Source: Acholoe squamosa
Taxonomy: Eukaryota; Annelida; Polychaeta; Phyllodocida; Polynoidae
Direction of reading: 5' to 3'
Length of the DNA: 64,000 bases
Assembly: GCA_949317995.1 (NCBI GenBank)
Contig: OX439048.1
Span: 28,401,495 to 28,465,494 of the forward strand
A program made the position numbers and the translations under genes. How positions within the stretch are numbered: the stretch's first letter is position 1; every line of letters starts with the position of its first letter. This document shows, one piece after another, positions 11,675 to 23,473 of the stretch. The notes under the pieces are model-generated. The model searched no databases. It was not told the origin of the DNA and saw only the letters and a list, made by a program, of their open reading frames with translations.

Positions 11675-11822
11675 TGCAAATGTCAACTCACAGTGATTAA
11701 TTTAGGCTCGTATTCCCCTCGGTGCTTCTGCCCGTATTCAACTCTATAAGGCCTCGTTGAATACGGGCAGAAGCACCTCTGGGAATACGAGCCTAAATTA
11801 TTCACTGATCGTTGACATTTGC
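11675..11822. repeat. Long palindrome with ~67-bp arms
   Basis: The outer arms are GCAAATGTCAAC and GTTGACATTTGC. The inner arms include AGGCTCGTATTCCC and its mirror, and CCCGTATTCAAC with GTTGAATACGGG, around a 13-base centre. Only a few mismatches separate the arms. It is probably a MITE of the foldback type. Confidence 0.75.
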
Positions 11823-12742
11823 TTATGTCCACTATAAAGGGACGTGCTCTAATGTACTACAAAGTCATATTCAGTCCCTGACACCTAGATGGCCAGATGA
11901 GGTGATGATTTTGCACATCATGACTGTTCCTTTGACATGAAAGCTAAATTGTGAAATCTCGTTTGTCACATTTCATTAATGTTAAACCAGGTTGGCTGTT
12001 GCATCCCAAGAAGGTGGCTAAATTTCCGTGTTAATCAGGATAAAGATTAAATACACACATTCTTGTGAGATGATACCTTATCTATAATCTTACTAAGTCA
12101 CATGTCCTAATTTATGCGCTAGCGTTTTCATGTGTCAGATGGTTGCAGTGCGATCATTTAGAGATCTTCATGTGATCTTCACATGACTTCTATTTGATAC
12201 AGAGGGATAAAGTAAGTCCATTCCTTCTATTCACCCCTTAATGATCTTTGTTGGACCTTTTATAACACACTGTTCATGTTGTCCTACTTGTCCGGATGGT
12301 TAACGTATAGTGGGCTAGACATTGCAGCCGATGCTCCCTTGATCTTTACCCCTGATACAATGTCCTTGTTAGACCTTGGCATGTTCCATTTTACCTACTG
12401 GCTCACACAAAGCTCCCCGATTTGCATGTTATTGATTGATATCAGTCACAAGTCATTACATATGCATTAACTACTTATTTTATTACATGATTAATGCATC
12501 AGAATGCATCATGCAGTCATTGACAAGACAAAAAAAAGAGACCTGGCCTGGAGGCAAACGCCTGCACCTGGGGTTAGAAGCGCGACGTTCTCTCCACTCC
12601 ATCGGCACAAGCATCTGGAAGTTTGTCGCGGTCTGCTACTGGTGTGATTGCCTCTAAATTAAAATGCCATTCTTACCGCTCCTAATCAGGTAGAACCTAT
12701 GGCATTGTATATATACAGGCAAACACACTCTGTTTCTCATCA
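11823..12742. other. No gene identified
   Basis: Unremarkable sequence with short open frames only. Confidence 0.4.
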
Positions 12743-13012
12743 GTCCCTGTGGCGCAATGCATAGGGAGTTGGATTCAGGATCAGTAGAGTGCAAGCTCGA
12801 CCCCTACCTCTGGCAATGAAAATTTCGTAGGTTTTTAACATGTGACATATGACATGTAAGGTGTGCTGATATCCATTGATAACAGCACTGAGTGCCTGTT
12901 ATCCATGGATAACAGCACACCTTACAAAGGTCATGATGCATGCATCATGGCATGCAATATTGACAGGTATCAGAATGGGAATATCCACAAAAAGAACCCA
13001 AAATCACAAAAG
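12743..13012 (+). repeat. tRNA-derived SINE-like unit, family A, copy 2
   Basis: Head GTCCCTG, box-A-like TGGCGCAATGCATAGGG and box-B-like AAGCTCGACC (12793-12802). The body repeats AAAATTTCGTAGG and a hairpin with arms AAGGTGTGCTG...ATAACAG and CTGTTATCC...CAGCACACCTT. It is similar throughout to 9931-10190. This copy stands alone, without the hairpin and GC-rich parts of the composite element, so the SINE-like unit can move by itself. Confidence 0.7.
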
Positions 13013-13133
13013 TCATGTAATAACATCTGATAATTCCAGATCGTTCATACTTGCTCAGCCAGACTGGATAAAAGGTCAGCTGAAGCAGACAGCAGGATTT
13101 ATGTGACAACGAAGTGGTCAGCGGAAAATGTTA

Positions 13134-13206
13134 TGGAGATACCGGGAGTCAATCCCGGGACCCTCCAACTTGCAAGTGGAAGCTCTACCGCTGAGCTACA
13201 TCCACT
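13134..13206 (-). repeat. tRNA-like sequence (Cys/Ala-like), family C, copy 1
   Basis: The minus strand reads as a tRNA body with box A TAGCTCAGCGGTAGAGC, anticodon loop TTGCAAG and box-B-like GGGATTGACTCC in a 5-bp T-stem. Counting a 7-base loop gives anticodon GCA (Cys); the alternative register gives TGC (Ala). The anticodon stem and acceptor have mismatches, so it is probably a pseudo-tRNA. Flanking sequence (CCTGACATTCTC...) is shared with the two copies near 35.4-35.9 kb. Confidence 0.65.
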
Positions 13207-13921
13207 GGCCTGACATTCTCCACCTTCCAACTACCCCTGGATCGGTATGATCTACATAGGGGGGGTGACACCATCAAGTGAACAGTCCTCTGTCTGTGAG
13301 GCATCTGCGCACCCAAGGGGGAACCAACCCCTACATATATATAGGAGAGGGACCAATCCTCAAACCAACTATATGGAGAGGAAAGATGAGTGGGTATCAT
13401 TTACACTTATAAATCTTAAGTTACAATAGAGGCTAGACTTGCAGAGAAAGATATCCTTTCTTCATAATTCTCCCGAATCCATGATTTGAATGTTATAATG
13501 GCCAGGATACAATGAACAATTTCTCTCGCTTTCCATTCCGATCCCAGCCAGTGGGCAGGCATGTTGACAGTGGCAGTGAAGGTGTCTGCTCGCAATGTGA
13601 AGTGGTAGAAATTGTTCATTGTATTCTGGCCATATTGAGGAAATATTCAAATCGATATCATGGATTCTACACCAGTAGGACTTTAGTAATTTGATATCTA
13701 TACATTCACGAAATGAAAGGATTACGTGTTATTTGGTCTATAAACTGTGCAAATGGAGGGGATTTCTTGGCGACATGCACAGCTTGGCTTTGTAAACAAA
13801 AAAAAAAGCGGAGGTGCTTCTCATCCGCTCTGACTCGCAACAGAAAACCTTAAAATTTCATCAATTTTAAAGGTAAATAATTAGAATTAATTGTGGAAAC
13901 CATGATATAAAGGCCATATGT
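13207..13921. other. No gene identified
   Basis: The first ~60 bases continue the repeat associated with the tRNA-like sequence. A pair of similar words, ACAATGAACAATTTCT and AGAAATTGTTCATTGT (about 13509 and 13606), forms an inverted repeat. No gene is seen. Confidence 0.4.
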
Positions 13922-14044
13922 GATAGATAGAAATGAACGCGGTGCTTTTAGCTCCTTGATCTATTTAGTTTAAGATGAATCCATGAGGTGTTAACCAATT
14001 GGATTGATCAAGGAGCTAAAACTCTGAATTTATCATTTATCCCC
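13922..14044. repeat. Hairpin element
   Basis: Perfect 16-bp arms, TTTTAGCTCCTTGATC (13946-13961) and GATCAAGGAGCTAAAA (14006-14021), extend imperfectly outward for about 20 more bases. Confidence 0.65.
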
Positions 14045-14084
14045 TAACCATTATGACCACGCCAGTCAAATCTGACCAGTTCTG

Positions 14085-14381
14085 CCCTGGAAACAAGGAA
14101 CGAGATTTTCACCATGTTGACAAGCGTAAAAATGGTGAAAATTTGGTTCAGCAGAAATCCCGTGAATTCTTGTGAATTTCACATGTTTTTCACGTCTTAG
14201 CCCAAGACACACACATGAAATTCATGAGATCAATCTCGTGAATTTCACCACAATCACACGATTAAATGTGGTGAAATTCATGAGATTTGTGAGCAGTAGA
14301 TCACATGAATTAACATGAAACATGAAATACACGTGAATTCTCATGTCAAAATGGTGAAAATCTCGTTCCTTGTTTCAAGGG
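14085..14381. mobile_element. MITE, 297 bp, 38-bp terminal inverted repeats
   Basis: The left end CCCTGGAAACAAGGAACGAG and the right end (minus strand) CCCTTGAAACAAGGAACGAG continue as inverted repeats for 38 bp with two mismatches. The dinucleotide TG flanks both sides and may be a 2-bp target duplication. The interior is made of many GTGAATTTCAC-like palindromic words and encodes nothing. Confidence 0.85.
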
Positions 14382-15069
14382 TGGACATGAGGAGCCGTAC
14401 AAAGGGCCAAATAGCAGTTTTAAAGACACTTATCATTATATGAATGCCACGATGAAGACTGCCTGATAAAGGGTGACGATGCTATCCAGAATAGAGCCAA
14501 ATTTTGTTAATAAGATCAACTGTTTATTTGCTACTTTTTGTTCCAGAATGGAAATCCAAAACAGGGGCATATTTTATATAACGCCTGTTAGAATTGCACT
14601 AGCATATACTATTTATACATTGCAATACCCCATGATGTATCCTGTTTACCATGGTAGACTTTGGTAATGGCTTACTGTCCTGTTTTACCTGTATGCCTAT
14701 CTAATTTCTCATTGCATACACATTGTCTTGGGAGGTAATTGGGGAACCTGAGCTTCCTTATTCTCTATGCAATATATGTCAACCTCAGGTCATGTTAGAT
14801 TGCTTTCAGCAGCTCATGACAATCACCTAACCACAAAGTGGCAACCTCCTCAATGCTAGTCACCAGACCTCAGTAGGCTATGCCCTGCACGTTATCTCTC
14901 CTGTGCACCGAAAACTATATTATATCTGCACACAGCCCTAGCCCTGCTCTGCACACAATGGGGTTCTGCAAACAAAGGGGCAAACATATTCTTTGGGAAA
15001 CCATCAGAGAATCCTGTGGGTTAGGAGATTGGTCAGACAGACTAGAAGGTACACTGAGCAGGATGTAAA
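14382..15069. other. No gene identified
   Basis: No recognisable gene or repeat. Confidence 0.4.
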
Positions 15070-15703
15070 CACCCTGAAAACCGCCGAGAGTCAGGAACTC
15101 GTCAGCAGTGACGACTTAAGGTCCTCAGGTTGACAATACCTAAAACTACAACCATAGGTCGTCAGTGATAACCTAAAGTTGTCACTTCGGGAACACATTT
15201 CTTTACATTTTTTTTATCATGGGAAACTCCCCCTCCCCTCATTCAATCTTCATAAGGGTACTTCAACCCCACATTATCAAGCGAGGCTGGCAATTGCACT
15301 TTCCTCAGCACTTGTGTATATTAACAACTGTTACCAATCAATTCGGAATTATACAAAAGCCCAAAACACAAAAGAGATACCCTAATTGTAAATGTTAGCA
15401 CTGTACTTTAGATTTTCTACAAAGACATTTCCATTTTCAAGGTACATTTTTATATCAAATGATGTTTGCCCCCATCATTTTCTGATTGACATTGCAACAA
15501 ATCTATTACAAATATTTTCAATACATATCCTGGAGTGATCATTATGCATCATGGAATTGGCTAGCGGGGCCCTCTCATGGGGTATCTGGTAACTAGTGGA
15601 CTATGCAATGTGGTCAGAATGACGACTTCAGGTCGTCACAATGGCCCGACGACCCTAAACTCGTCAGCTATGACGACCTTCCAATAGCGGTGGGTTTTCA
15701 GTG
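15070..15703. mobile_element. MITE-like element with GTCGTCA-rich ends
   Basis: The left end CCCTGAAAACCGCCG and the minus-strand right end CACTGAAAACCCACCG pair as imperfect terminal repeats. Both are followed by subterminal copies of CTCGTCAGC and GTCGTCA/TGACGAC. The interior (about 15200-15600) is AT-rich without a gene. Exact termini are uncertain. Confidence 0.5.
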
Positions 15704-16374
15704 CACCTGAAAAAGGGAAGGTTATGTTTAGGAATGTTAGGAATGATTGATGCTATCTTAAAATCGCATATAAACCTAATTGGACTTCTCACAGTTCATC
15801 TATCCAGTACCCAAACCAAAAACTGATATCATTGAAAGTACTGAAAGTACAGTTGTCCAAATAATTAGGATTTTTTTTATGTATGAAATTACAGTGTTAT
15901 TATCACATCATACATTTGCTAATGAATACTGCATAGAAAGTACACCAAACTTACTCAAATTTTAGGATCATATCTCTTTAACGTGGCTGGCAGGGATAGA
16001 ATGAAAGTGATCAGATTTTCGCCATATTCTCAGCAGAGTCTCAAAATGGTATTCATCTTTCAAATATGCAAAGAAAATATGGAGGTCCCAAGCATATTTC
16101 TGAGATACAGAGCCTTCAACCTTATCTAAGATTATATATCAATTTGTCACATAAATCCCTAAATTCACATGCAAAAGTAATTAGATCATTCTATAAATTC
16201 CTGTGAGGCTCAGCACTTAGATTATATGAATATCTTTGTAGTAGACAAAATACGGGCACAGGGTCCCAACCATATTTCTGGTGTTTTGGATGATTGAAAT
16301 AAAAAAGATCAGGAGATTGGGAGACAATGGATGTATCAATTGCTAGGACATCTTCAAGACCACCAGTACAACTA
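15704..16374. other. No gene identified
   Basis: AT-rich, short open frames, nothing recognised. Confidence 0.4.
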
Positions 16375-16446
16375 GAATCTGTGGTATAATGGTAACATGT
16401 TTGCTTGGCATGCAGGAGGTCCCAGGTTCAAATCCTTCCCTGTGAC
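16375..16446 (+). pseudogene. tRNA-Ala-like pseudogene (apparent anticodon GGC)
   Basis: Box A TGGTATAATGG, a 5-bp anticodon stem (TTTGC/GCAGG) holding loop TTGGCAT (anticodon GGC), and box B GGTTCAAATCC sit at tRNA spacing. The acceptor strands do not pair and the T-stem is imperfect. I read it as a tRNA-derived relic rather than a working gene. Confidence 0.5.
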
Positions 16447-18264
16447 GTTTTACGATGAATTTGGTCATTTACCTATATTAGTTGGTTGTGGTTAATGGGA
16501 GAGATACATTAAATCTGCACAATCAACGTGTTTGTCATGCCCGCCAGCCACCTTAATAGCAATCATGTGCACAGAAAGACAATGGGTTGTCTCGTCTTGT
16601 TGAAAATGAAAAAGATTTCTAACCTCCCTTTAAGATTCCTATACTTCAATCATGGATGTTGACCTGCTATATCAGGATGCCTTTCTAGCACCTGCATGGT
16701 TATGGTTAAGTGTCAGCCGCCAAATATGAGGGTAAGGAGTTCTAGCCTCTCTTGGAACTTTCAACTAAAAACTTTTCTCAAAGGGGCACATGGCAGGTGG
16801 AGCTAGCGTGCGAGAGACTATTTGTCAGGTGGAGTTAGTGTGCAAGAAAAAGTTCTCAAAATGTCCAAAAGGGACCCAACTCTAATTTCTACCTTTGATC
16901 TTTAATTCAAGGGGAATGACTGTTAATCAGGCCTGGTCTTCTCATGAACAGACTGGCTGCATGATTTGAGAATACTGTAATAAGCCGAGGAGGGAGCCCT
17001 ACTACACCTTTCAGGATCAGAAGAGGTGCGTCTTATATTCAAAGATATATCTGTATCGAACAACAGTACTAAAGCTTCAAACATTTCCCCCTTGCGCCAC
17101 CTCATAGGATGAACCTGAGTTGAGGGTGCGTCTGATACACCAGGTACGTTTATACGCAAGGTATTATGGTAGTGTGCTTACTTATGATGTCAGATGAGGA
17201 GGAGCCTTAATAAAGAGACAGATGAGAGAGAAACGGAAACAAAAACACTAATGAGGGCTAATACATAGTTTATGTTGATAATTAATGCTACGAATTAGCA
17301 ACCATTGTCAGTTGTTTTTTTATGATTACTGATTGATATACCCTGTACCCCTGATAACATTACACTATTTAGGGAACATTAAACAATTATGTCACTGTTA
17401 TTTAGGCATTTTTCAGGACCCGCCCACCCCCTTGTCACTGTTTTTATATGGAACATATAGAGGAACCCAAAGACCCCCCCACCTCCTAAGGAGTGACGTA
17501 ATTGTTGAACGTTCCCTTATATGCAACGCTATCTCTAGACGAATGACTCTACTGTACCTTATAAAATACTATCATACATTGCGACTAACTGAAGAAACAT
17601 ACTGTACATCATATAGGATTGCATATTATAGTGCTAATTGAAACTAATACAGGATTATTATGACAATCCTTCGCTATATCTATATCATATGAACATTTTA
17701 GAGAACATAGTTATATCGACATCCCATCAGTGAATCTGATCTAATCTACAATGACAGAAACAGATTTATGCCCAGAGTTTACTTCTATTTTGTTATCTAG
17801 ATGCCTAATGGTAGGCTGATGTACGTAACATTCTGTGCCACAACTATAAACCTGTCAGAAAAAAAAGACTCACTCTGACTCCTACACCATTCTGATGTGC
17901 TCTGACAAAGTGAATAATTATGCATAATTGAGGCAACAAGGTCCACAAATTATGCATGATAGCAGGACTTATTATTTCCAGTCTCGAATGTGACTTGCAA
18001 CATGATATCTCTCCAATGTCACCCAGTGCTCACAGCTGAGTATAATCAAATCATGCTGTAAATGTAACTCAAATAGCAAGTGATCTATCCATGTGCATCA
18101 GTACTTCCAGTTCATATGGACTGAAGCAAAAGTATGGTCAGCGTCTGCAGGCTGGGTGGCACAGTCTCCTGTGTCAGGGTGCTGGTACTTTCATTCCCCA
18201 TACCCATGACTGTAACAGATACAAATGAAATTATTGAAATCTTTACTGGGGCTATCAGATCTTT
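16447..18264. other. No gene identified
   Basis: About 1.8 kb without a recognisable gene. The longest frame (17333-17641, plus strand) has no family resemblance. Confidence 0.4.
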
Positions 18265-18339
18265 ATATGTGACAGGATCTGTGAAAAGGGCCCTTAGTGC
18301 AGGGTGTTAAGGTCCCTATTCCCAATGCATGTCACATAT
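18265..18339. mobile_element. Short hairpin element, copy 2 of 3
   Basis: Ends ATATGTGACAGG and GTCACATAT, with internal GAAAAGGGCCCTTA and TTAAGGTCCCTATTCCC. It is about 75 bp and similar to 3683-3760. Confidence 0.65.
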
Positions 18340-19071
18340 GAATATGATATATTTAATGGTGATTATTTTAGGTTGACACATATTTTTTAGTAGAGTATTT
18401 CAATGTGGCACAATCTCCTGTGCCACAACAAACAAAAACAACCCTGATAATTTTCCACATGGCACACGCTGCTTCCTGTGAAATGGACCATATTGACAAA
18501 TGAAGATATTCAGACAATATGCTTTATCAATTGGTCATGTTTACATATCTCTTAGCCTGTCAGATGTCTAATTATATCAGCACAGGTGGTTGATCAATTT
18601 TTTAAAGTGCATGGAGGTAAAATGTATTAATTCTTACACATGCCTCATGTCTCTGATGCGCCTCTGCTTGAAGAGTGGTGCTTCCTGTGGACCTATCAAT
18701 TCACGTTGGGTCCAGTTATGCATGACTGATGAAGCTGATGTTCTACAATGATGCTAGCTGTGCCTGAAGGGTCCGAACCAAGGCCACGACTTGTATATAC
18801 TCGAGGTACCATAATGTCATAAAGCAATAAAACAGCAGTTATCTCTTTTCCTCCTCATATTTATATCTATATAGAGTTGGAGTCTACATGGATAATAAGC
18901 CATGCTGTATATGTACTTATAATATGGTGATACATTTACTGATATTTAAATTGACAAAAGAAGAATACAGGGGAACTCCATAACCAGTAAGAGCATGACT
19001 AACTCTTATACTTTTAGTAAGTAACAGCAAACTTTCAATTGTAGGGATATATACTGGCTGGTCACACATAA
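18340..19071. other. No gene identified
   Basis: Nothing recognised. Confidence 0.4.
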
Positions 19072-19293
19072 CCCAGCAAATTGTCATGAGTCCTCGTCAA
19101 CTTGTGTGAAGTGGCTCACACATGTCGCTAGATGGAACACGACATAGTTATAGCACAAGATCCCCAGGAATAGCAATTGCTATGCCAAGTGAGTCTAACA
19201 CATAGTGGTGAAAGATGACGGAACGAGTTATCACTCAAAAAGGAGTCACCATTGATGACCAGTCATGGCGACAGATGATGACAATTTGCTGGG
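19072..19293 (-). mobile_element. CCCAGCAAATTGTC-ended MITE, copy 1
   Basis: The terminal inverted repeats CCCAGCAAATTGTC and GACAATTTGCTGGG are perfect. The dinucleotide AA flanks both sides. The inside contains GTCGCTAGATGGAAC and AGCAATTGCTATGCC. Three relatives occur: 26953-27174 and 27298-27515 in the opposite orientation, and a right end at 23901-23966. The 222-bp length and consistent ends make this a clear non-autonomous DNA transposon. Confidence 0.9.
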
Positions 19294-19767
19294 AAGGATC
19301 CCGTTTTAGTATTTTTAAAGGGCCTTCGTTAGGGCTGAAGAGGCCATTATGTTTGTCAAGTGGATATAAACATTTCTCGAATTGTCGGCAGCTTTGGGGA
19401 ATCTGCAAAACAAGGTGGCATTCACACACCATGATGAAAAAAATGAACAGTGTGACTTCATGCACCCTGTGACCCTTATTTTCTACATAAGTGAAAATGA
19501 TGAAAGTAGCAAGAGAAGACAACTTGGTAAGACTTCCCTCTCTTTCTACTATAAAAAGGTTTCTTTATTCTGTAGGGTAACGGCACTTATCTCGGACGCT
19601 CCTGGCCACACCAGAATTGACCATATTTGACAGCCCAGTCATGTACCTTCAATTCATGTTAGTTCTATAATTTCTATTGCACTAATTGAAACATAATACT
19701 TGACCACATATATTCGTGAAGGAATTTTAATAAAGCTCTCCATAAGAAATTAATAAATCAAGTGTAT
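19294..19767. other. No gene identified
   Basis: Overlapping short open frames on both strands, none recognisable. Confidence 0.4.
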
Positions 19768-19845
19768 ATATGTGGATCAACAAGGTAAAACGTACCTTCG
19801 CGAGAGGCCTCATGAAGGTATATTTTACCTTGTTGATCCACATAT
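19768..19845. repeat. Hairpin element with ~32-bp arms
   Basis: ATATGTGGATCAACAAGGTA (left) is mirrored by TACCTTGTTGATCCACATAT (right). The arms continue into GTACCTTC/GAAGGTA around a short GC-rich loop. Confidence 0.75.
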
Positions 19846-20240
19846 TCTGACTTCAAAATGCCAAATTGCCCCTAAAGTCGGACAGGTCAGATCAGGAATG
19901 ACCCCATAGGCAGACACTTTATTAAATGATTGTTATGATGGATAACTGCATATGGAATAAGCTGTAAAGCCATGTAGCATTGCTCTGGAAACTGTAAGCT
20001 TTTAGGCTGATGTTCAGAATAACTAAGATATACATTTTTGCATACCTGGAATAGTGGATTGTACAGATTCAGATTTATATGACTTCCACAGGGCAGATTG
20101 GGCACTTATTAGATGCAGGTGTTAGATAGTAGGTAACACCAAGTAAAGGTTTAACATAAATACCTGGGAGTATAAGTATAGTGTAACAGATTCATTTCAT
20201 GAAAAAAGATCGATTCTGAAAACACTAGTCTTGAACCATC
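19846..20240. other. No gene identified
   Basis: Nothing recognised. Confidence 0.4.
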
Positions 20241-20445
20241 ATATGTGACAGGACCTGCGAAAAGGGTCCTTAGTGCAAGGTTCATTAAGGTCCCTATTCC
20301 CAGTATATCCCATTCAACAAAAAACGTTGCAAAACGTTTCAGAACGTTTCCCTATGGCTCTTTAACATTGCAAAACCTTTTAAAATGTTAAAAACTTTTT
20401 TGACGTTAAATAACGTGTTTTTTTGTTGACTGGGATGTCACATAT
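20241..20445. mobile_element. Short hairpin element, copy 3 of 3, split by a nested MITE
   Basis: The outer sequence matches the family at 3683 and 18265: ATATGTGACAGG at the left and GTCACATAT at the right, with TTAAGGTCCCTATTCCC. The right arm is interrupted by the element at 20309-20434. Confidence 0.7.
20309..20434. mobile_element. 126-bp MITE nested in the hairpin element
   Basis: The left end CCCATTCAACAAAAAACGTT and the minus-strand right end CCCAGTCAACAAAAAAACAC form terminal inverted repeats. The dinucleotide AT lies on both sides. The interior is rich in AACGTT words. Its insertion point splits an arm that is intact in the two sister hairpins, so it arrived later. Confidence 0.85.
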
Positions 20446-22557
20446 AATTGTCCTAGCCAGGGTGCAATTGGTGTGTGACTATAGGTATAATTTGATGGTG
20501 ATTTAAGAATGGTTTCCAAAATATGATATGAGTGGGGTATCCTGGTCTGCTATGCCAAATGATTAGGTTTACAAAATCTATATTTTACCATTTTAATACA
20601 TAGCAACCCTATAGACTTATTGATAAAGGCATGACAGATGGAAGAAATAAATTGGATTTCTCATTTACTCACCATTTCACATGATCAGAATTTACAAAGA
20701 ACACACCGGGTTTGCACAGTTATAAAGCCATGTATGAAGAGACTTATATTTTTTATACTGTAATAGTTGGAGAGAACAACAGGTTAATTTTCATATCTGG
20801 TTCATATGATAGGCAATATTCTGATATTGATTATGTAATTCAGTCCAATAGGTGTCCAACTGTAGGTGTCTGTCCGACTTACGGTGCCTCTCCCCTATGT
20901 ACAGTCATGACATTTCCAATGACATGTATTCAGCTACAGAGTCCGCCCACTATGTGGATATACAGGAGAGTCCTTGTTATTCTGAAAACAGTTGGGTTGA
21001 TGGTGTGATATAATATACAATTTTAGATTTCAAGTGTCTCCACTGTTAATTTCTCCTCTCATATACAACCCTCTATATAGATCTCCTTCTGAACTATAAT
21101 ATAAAAGAACCAACACAAAGCCAATTTCTGTAGTTACTAAAGTTGGCCCTCAGCTAGGTTCCCACAGGATCTCCAGTCCTGCCCAGTCTCTGTAGAGCTG
21201 TCTCCTGCAGCTCCAGAGAGCCGTCTCCTGGTCAGGTCACCATTGCTGAAGCTCAAATGAAGATCTGCATCTGAATAATGCCAACTCTGGCCTGTTGGCC
21301 TTTATTTATATCACTCTCTACCCACAAAGGGGAACTCCTATCTCCATCACAGGTGGCAAGCAGGACATGTTGACACAGCGTCGTCTTCCCACCAGGTGAA
21401 GGAGCCATAAACTTCCGACAGTAGGGAATGGTCATTTGATAGTTAAAGTGACACATTCAAAGGAAGAACCATTCAGCGGGATATATTGATACAATACTAC
21501 AATATATTTCAACCATCTCAGCTCCTCTCATATAGCAAACAACTGTTATATATAATTACCCTTGATATTTAGACTAATGCATCTATGTATATTATTGAAG
21601 CTCCCCCTTGGGATATACAATATTCAGCCCTGTTCATCGGTATACACAGTTTCCATCTCAATCTCGTCTCTCTCTCACAATCGCTCGGTAAACCAAAAGT
21701 GCATGGCGGGTGGTTTGTCACACCCCCTTATGCCTACCAGCTGCTCTTCTATCACCTACAGTCTGAACTTGGTGGTAGAGTCCTCCCCAACGGGATATAC
21801 ATTATACATCACTTGGGGCACACATTATCATATCAAATTACAAAATAAAGTACATAATAGAACACACTCTTTACAATGTCATCTTACAGTCTCCGCACAA
21901 TAGTATAAATACAAGTCTATAAGATAAAAAAGCACGCAACTCAAGAATCCAATACAAATACATAAGGTCAGTACACTACCCCTCCTTACTTGTACTAAAT
22001 AGCTCCTCCCAGTGACAGGAAGGACTACTTCTGATGACAGGGTTCCTCACAACACCTGAATTCACAAGTGGCCGTCCTCCTCATAAACTACCCCCCTCTC
22101 CCTATCTAATTATTTTTACAACCCCACAGGTGGGCCTTGCATTGAAATCCTTCCCACCCACACACCTCACCTGGTTTAGCCATGCACGACTGGATATCAA
22201 TGTATACTCCATGACCTGTACCTTCTCTAGTATAATACTAATCCTCTTACACTAAATGATACATGTACATACAGAAGTAATCTTGATATATGATTGATAT
22301 AGATTATTCATTACATCTATAATCTCTGACAGGTACTCCTGATTTTACAAGTTGTACCTGCCATAATTATGTATAAAAACCTACATACCAAAAGTACATT
22401 CTACTGTATGGATACTACTATAGGTACAGCTGATTCTACTGCCTACTTATAGGGGTATTTATAGGCCATTTACATGTGCTGCTGAGAGTGTAAGTACCAT
22501 AATTCCAAAGTGCCTGACATACCGTGAATAGATGTGGTTGCAATATCATAGCCGCAA
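20446..22557. other. No gene identified
   Basis: About 2.1 kb. Open frames of up to 113 codons (for example 21562-21903, plus) overlap one another and match nothing I know. No repeat recognised. Confidence 0.4.
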
Positions 22558-22624
22558 GGAACCAGTGCGATTCTGACCCAGGAACCAGTGCGATCCCGAC
22601 CCAGGAACCAGTGCGATCCTGACT
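22558..22624. repeat. 23-bp tandem repeat, about 3 copies
   Basis: The unit GGAACCAGTGCGATYCTGACC, with small changes, is repeated head to tail with a 23-bp period. Confidence 0.85.
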
Positions 22625-23079
22625 GGTCTTTCTAAAAGGTGCAATAACACCATATCCAACCTCACATACAATGATAGGTCTGGAAATGATTGAACTCACA
22701 GCGCAATATGGCAAGTCTTTTTTCAGCATTTTTATTTTAGAGGAGCCTAAAATATTCAAATAGCCCTGACACAAAAATATAACTGATTCTACTTAAAACA
22801 CATAGAGCTATTATCTTATGCCCTTACATCATAACCTGCCAATGCCATATCAAGGCATTACAGAGTTTTAACCATTTCTAATCCCAAAAGTCATATAAAT
22901 CATTTCCACGAGAAGGGGTACTGGGTGATATTTGTGGGTGTCAATATATCAGATATCAATATATCAGATTCTCAAGGCATTATCTATTAGCAGAAACAAA
23001 TAATAGGTAGACGGGATATCATTCAGAAAACACAAAAGTAGGGAAAACACAACTCTTGCATAGAGTCATTGTCTCCTTT
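22625..23079. other. No gene identified
   Basis: Nothing recognised apart from a short direct duplication of ATATCAATATATCAG near 22945-22975. Confidence 0.4.
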
Positions 23080-23241
23080 CATGGGCATGGAAAACAGGGG
23101 GGACAGGGGGGCATGTCCCCCCCCCCCACTTTTGACCAACTCCTCAAAAGGTCAAAACTAAAAGGTCAAGCAAAGGGAGGTCAAAAATTGTAGAAAACCC
23201 TCCTGGTCCCACCCACTCTGAAACTGCTTCCCACGCCCCTG
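23080..23241. mobile_element. GC-ended MITE with central G/C palindrome, copy 1
   Basis: The left end CATGGGCATGGAA and the minus-strand right end CAGGGGCGTGGGAA form imperfect inverted repeats. A strongly skewed palindrome, G-run then GCATGTCC then C-run, lies just inside the left end. A related unit starting CAGGGGCGTAGGAA is at 53673-53770. Repeats beginning CAGGGGCGTAGG are, from memory, common in marine invertebrates. Confidence 0.6.
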
Positions 23242-23278
23242 CCTTTTGTTCATTCTGTCATGCCAAATTAATTAATGT

Positions 23279-23464
23279 GTGAGTGAGTGAGTAATAGAGG
23301 TTTATCGCCATTTCGACAGCTAAGGTTATATTCATGGCAAGAACTACATTACACAATTTCAAAGAGGAAGGTGTCAGTGCCCGCACATATATATGTGCCC
23401 CACACACATCCGAGGGGATAGGAAAGAGAAGAAATAGACCCTTTTAAGTGGGCTAGGGAAGCCC
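23279..23464 (+). repeat. GTGAGTGAGT-headed SINE-like retroposon, copy 1
   Basis: Shares its full length with the copies at 42115-42364 and 59712-59897. It begins GAGTGAGTGAGTAATAG, contains TTCGACAGCTAAGG, and ends TGGGCTAGGGAAGCCCA. There is no tRNA-like promoter in the head. The flanks AAATTAATTAATGTG and AAATAAATAAGTTGTG may be an eroded target duplication. Confidence 0.75.
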
Positions 23465-23473
23465 AAATAAATA

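Noticed and set aside
17333..17641. 102-codon plus-strand frame
   Set aside because: No similarity to any family I know, no initiation or splice context, and of a length expected by chance in 64 kb.
22034..22255. 73-codon frame as a possible host exon
   Set aside because: No convincing splice sites flank it and the sequence has no recognisable domain.
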